64,000 nt of DNA from Aggregatibacter actinomycetemcomitans DSM 8324 (GTDB lineage Bacteria; Pseudomonadota; Gammaproteobacteria; Enterobacterales; Pasteurellaceae), in contig NZ_AQUU01000010.1 in NCBI RefSeq assembly GCF_000372365.1, positions 39,973-103,972 on the forward strand, read 5' to 3'. Position 1 is the first letter of the stretch, and every line of letters begins with the position of its first letter. Made by a program: the position numbers and the translations under genes. Shown in pieces: positions 63,278 to 64,000 of this stretch. A model generated the notes under the pieces. That model worked only from the letters and a program-made list of their open reading frames with translations. It was not told where the DNA came from and did not search any database.

Positions 63278-63634
63278 ATGGATAAAACCACGGGACTGAC
63301 CCACTTAATTAAATCTACCCAATATTCGATGAAAGGCTTAAAAAGTGCGGTCAAATATGAAACCGCTTTTCGCCACGAGCTTTTTTGCTGCATTTTCATG
63401 ATCCCGCTGGCGTTATGGCTCGGCGAAAATGCCATTGAACGCGCCTTGATGATTGGTTCCGTGTTGTTGGTGTTGGTGGTAGAACTGCTCAACAGCGCCA
63501 TTGAAGCCGTGGTCGATCGCATCGGCACCGAACGCCACGAACTCTCCGGGCGCGCCAAAGATCAAGGCTCCGCTGCCGTGTTTGTCGCCTTAGTTATCGT
63601 AGTGGTCACTTGGGGATTAATGTTGTTTAACTAA
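63278..63634 (+). CDS. dgkA: Diacylglycerol kinase
   Basis: A 118-residue inner membrane protein with three hydrophobic helices and the active-site motif VVELLNSAIEAVVDRIG near 67-83 (Glu and Asn for catalysis and metal binding), plus HELSGRAKDQGSAAVF. It phosphorylates diacylglycerol produced when membrane phospholipid donates head groups. It carries an uptake signal within its early codons (about 63343). It lies 24 bp after relA. Confidence 0.97.
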   Translation: MDKTTGLTHLIKSTQYSMKGLKSAVKYETAFRHELFCCIFMIPLALWLGENAIERALMIGSVLLVLVVELLNSAIEAVVDRIGTERHELSGRAKDQGSAAVFVALVIVVVTWGLMLFN

Positions 63635-63666
63635 AAAACGTCGGCAAAAATGACCGCACTTTGCTC

Positions 63667-64000
63667 TGCACCCCAAAACCTGGACACCTAATTTGAGGTG
63701 CAGATTATGTCTTACTCTTATCAATTTCGTTTAAAAATTATCAAACAGGTCACCGAGCAGGATTTGGGTATCCGTGAGGTGGCTAAATTTCATCAGATTT
63801 CTCGTTCTCAAGTCATTTATTGGAAAAGCCTTTCGTGAAAGAGGGCTTAATGGCGTAAAATCCCCTTATATAAACCCTCAACGCCCTAAAATAGTGAAGC
63901 CAAAGATGAAAAAGAAAGCGATTGAAATCCCGGAACAAACAGACTTTTCCCCAAAAGCGTTTAAAAAGCTGCAACGAGAGCTGGCATTAGCACGTGCACA
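63667..64000 (+). mobile_element. Left end of an IS3-family (IS150-like) insertion sequence
   Basis: TGCACCCCAAAACCTGGACA at 63667 looks like a terminal inverted repeat of the IS150/IS3 group, followed after 40 bp by an orfA gene. The element continues past the window, so its right end and target duplication cannot be seen. It inserted just behind dgkA and its uptake signal (63651-63662). Confidence 0.75.
63707..64000 (+). pseudogene. IS3-family transposase OrfA, frameshifted, cut by the window edge
   Basis: ATG 63707 opens a helix-turn-helix protein (MSYSYQFRLKIIKQVTEQDL then REVAKFHQISRSQVIYW) that stops at 63836-63838. Dropping one A from the AAAA at 63823-63826 restores KAFRERGLNGVKSPYINPQR and KKAIEIPEQTDFSPKAFKKL followed by QRELALARA to the window end. 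The break is too early to be the programmed frameshift of IS3 elements, which lies near the end of orfA. Either a dead copy or a sequencing error. Confidence 0.7.

Overview
This 64 kb window is a chromosomal segment of a gamma-proteobacterium of the family Pasteurellaceae, most likely Aggregatibacter. The main reason is the Hin-type DNA uptake signal AAGTGCGGT (reverse ACCGCACTT). It recurs throughout, inside genes and as head-to-head pairs that form terminator stems. The gene set and order also fit: bamE-yejK/yejL-yejM, nqrABCDEF-apbE-nqrM, mutY-yggX-mltC, fbpABC and a metJ/csrA/galU group. The species cannot be fixed from the sequence alone.

Layout. 1-8.7 kb is an accessory block. It holds a broken secreted hydrolase at the left edge, two paralogous LysR regulators, a secreted alpha/beta hydrolase, a twice-frameshifted type B carboxylesterase, two aldo/keto reductases and a TcmP/LCM-type methyltransferase with a Fur-box-like site upstream. 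Its gaps hold an unusual family of short, near-perfect hairpins. 9-14.4 kb carries a HerA-like ATPase (YjgR), a MOSC protein, the overlapping ychJ-yihY-dtd run and the glutamate carrier gltS. 14.4-20.2 kb is envelope biology: cpxA, a frameshifted cpxR, bamE and yejK on the minus strand, and yejL and a frameshifted yejM on the plus strand. 20.2-33.9 kb has a cytosine-deaminase-like amidohydrolase with a leader, mazG, uspA, alaS, csrA, cpsG, galU, metJ, rsmE, yqgE, ruvX, eno and mnmA, with a 637-bp unexplained gap between the last two. 34.2-41.6 kb is the Na+-translocating NADH:quinone reductase operon with its flavin transferase and maturation factor. 41.9-47.3 kb has bolA, yajG, tRNA-Asn, tRNA-Phe, mltC, yggX, mutY, trmB and yggL. 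47.4-51.2 kb is a ferric iron ABC importer behind a Fur-like site. 51.2-63.6 kb is housekeeping: dusC, djlA, pyrE, rph, yicC, ygfZ, a decayed patatin gene, rpsB, tsf, recO, rlmD, relA and dgkA. The last 330 bp are the left end of an IS3-family element.

How the genes work together. The nqr operon builds the sodium pump, ApbE attaches FMN to NqrB and NqrC, and NqrM is needed for its assembly. FbpABC imports periplasmic Fe3+. BamE, YejM, YihY and CpxRA all concern the envelope. RlmD, TrmB, MnmA, DusC, RsmE, Dtd, AlaS, S2 and EF-Ts serve translation, and RelA links translation to the stringent response.

I see no CRISPR array, prophage, defence island or biosynthetic gene cluster. The signals most worth a second look are: the covarying hairpin family in the first 9 kb; the leader with a terminator-like hairpin before the amidohydrolase; the Fur-like site before the methyltransferase; the single-base disruptions of cpxR and yejM; the recO frame that appears to start at ATC; and the unexplained eno-mnmA gap. 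Because several disruptions are single-base losses, often in homopolymers, sequencing error must be excluded first.
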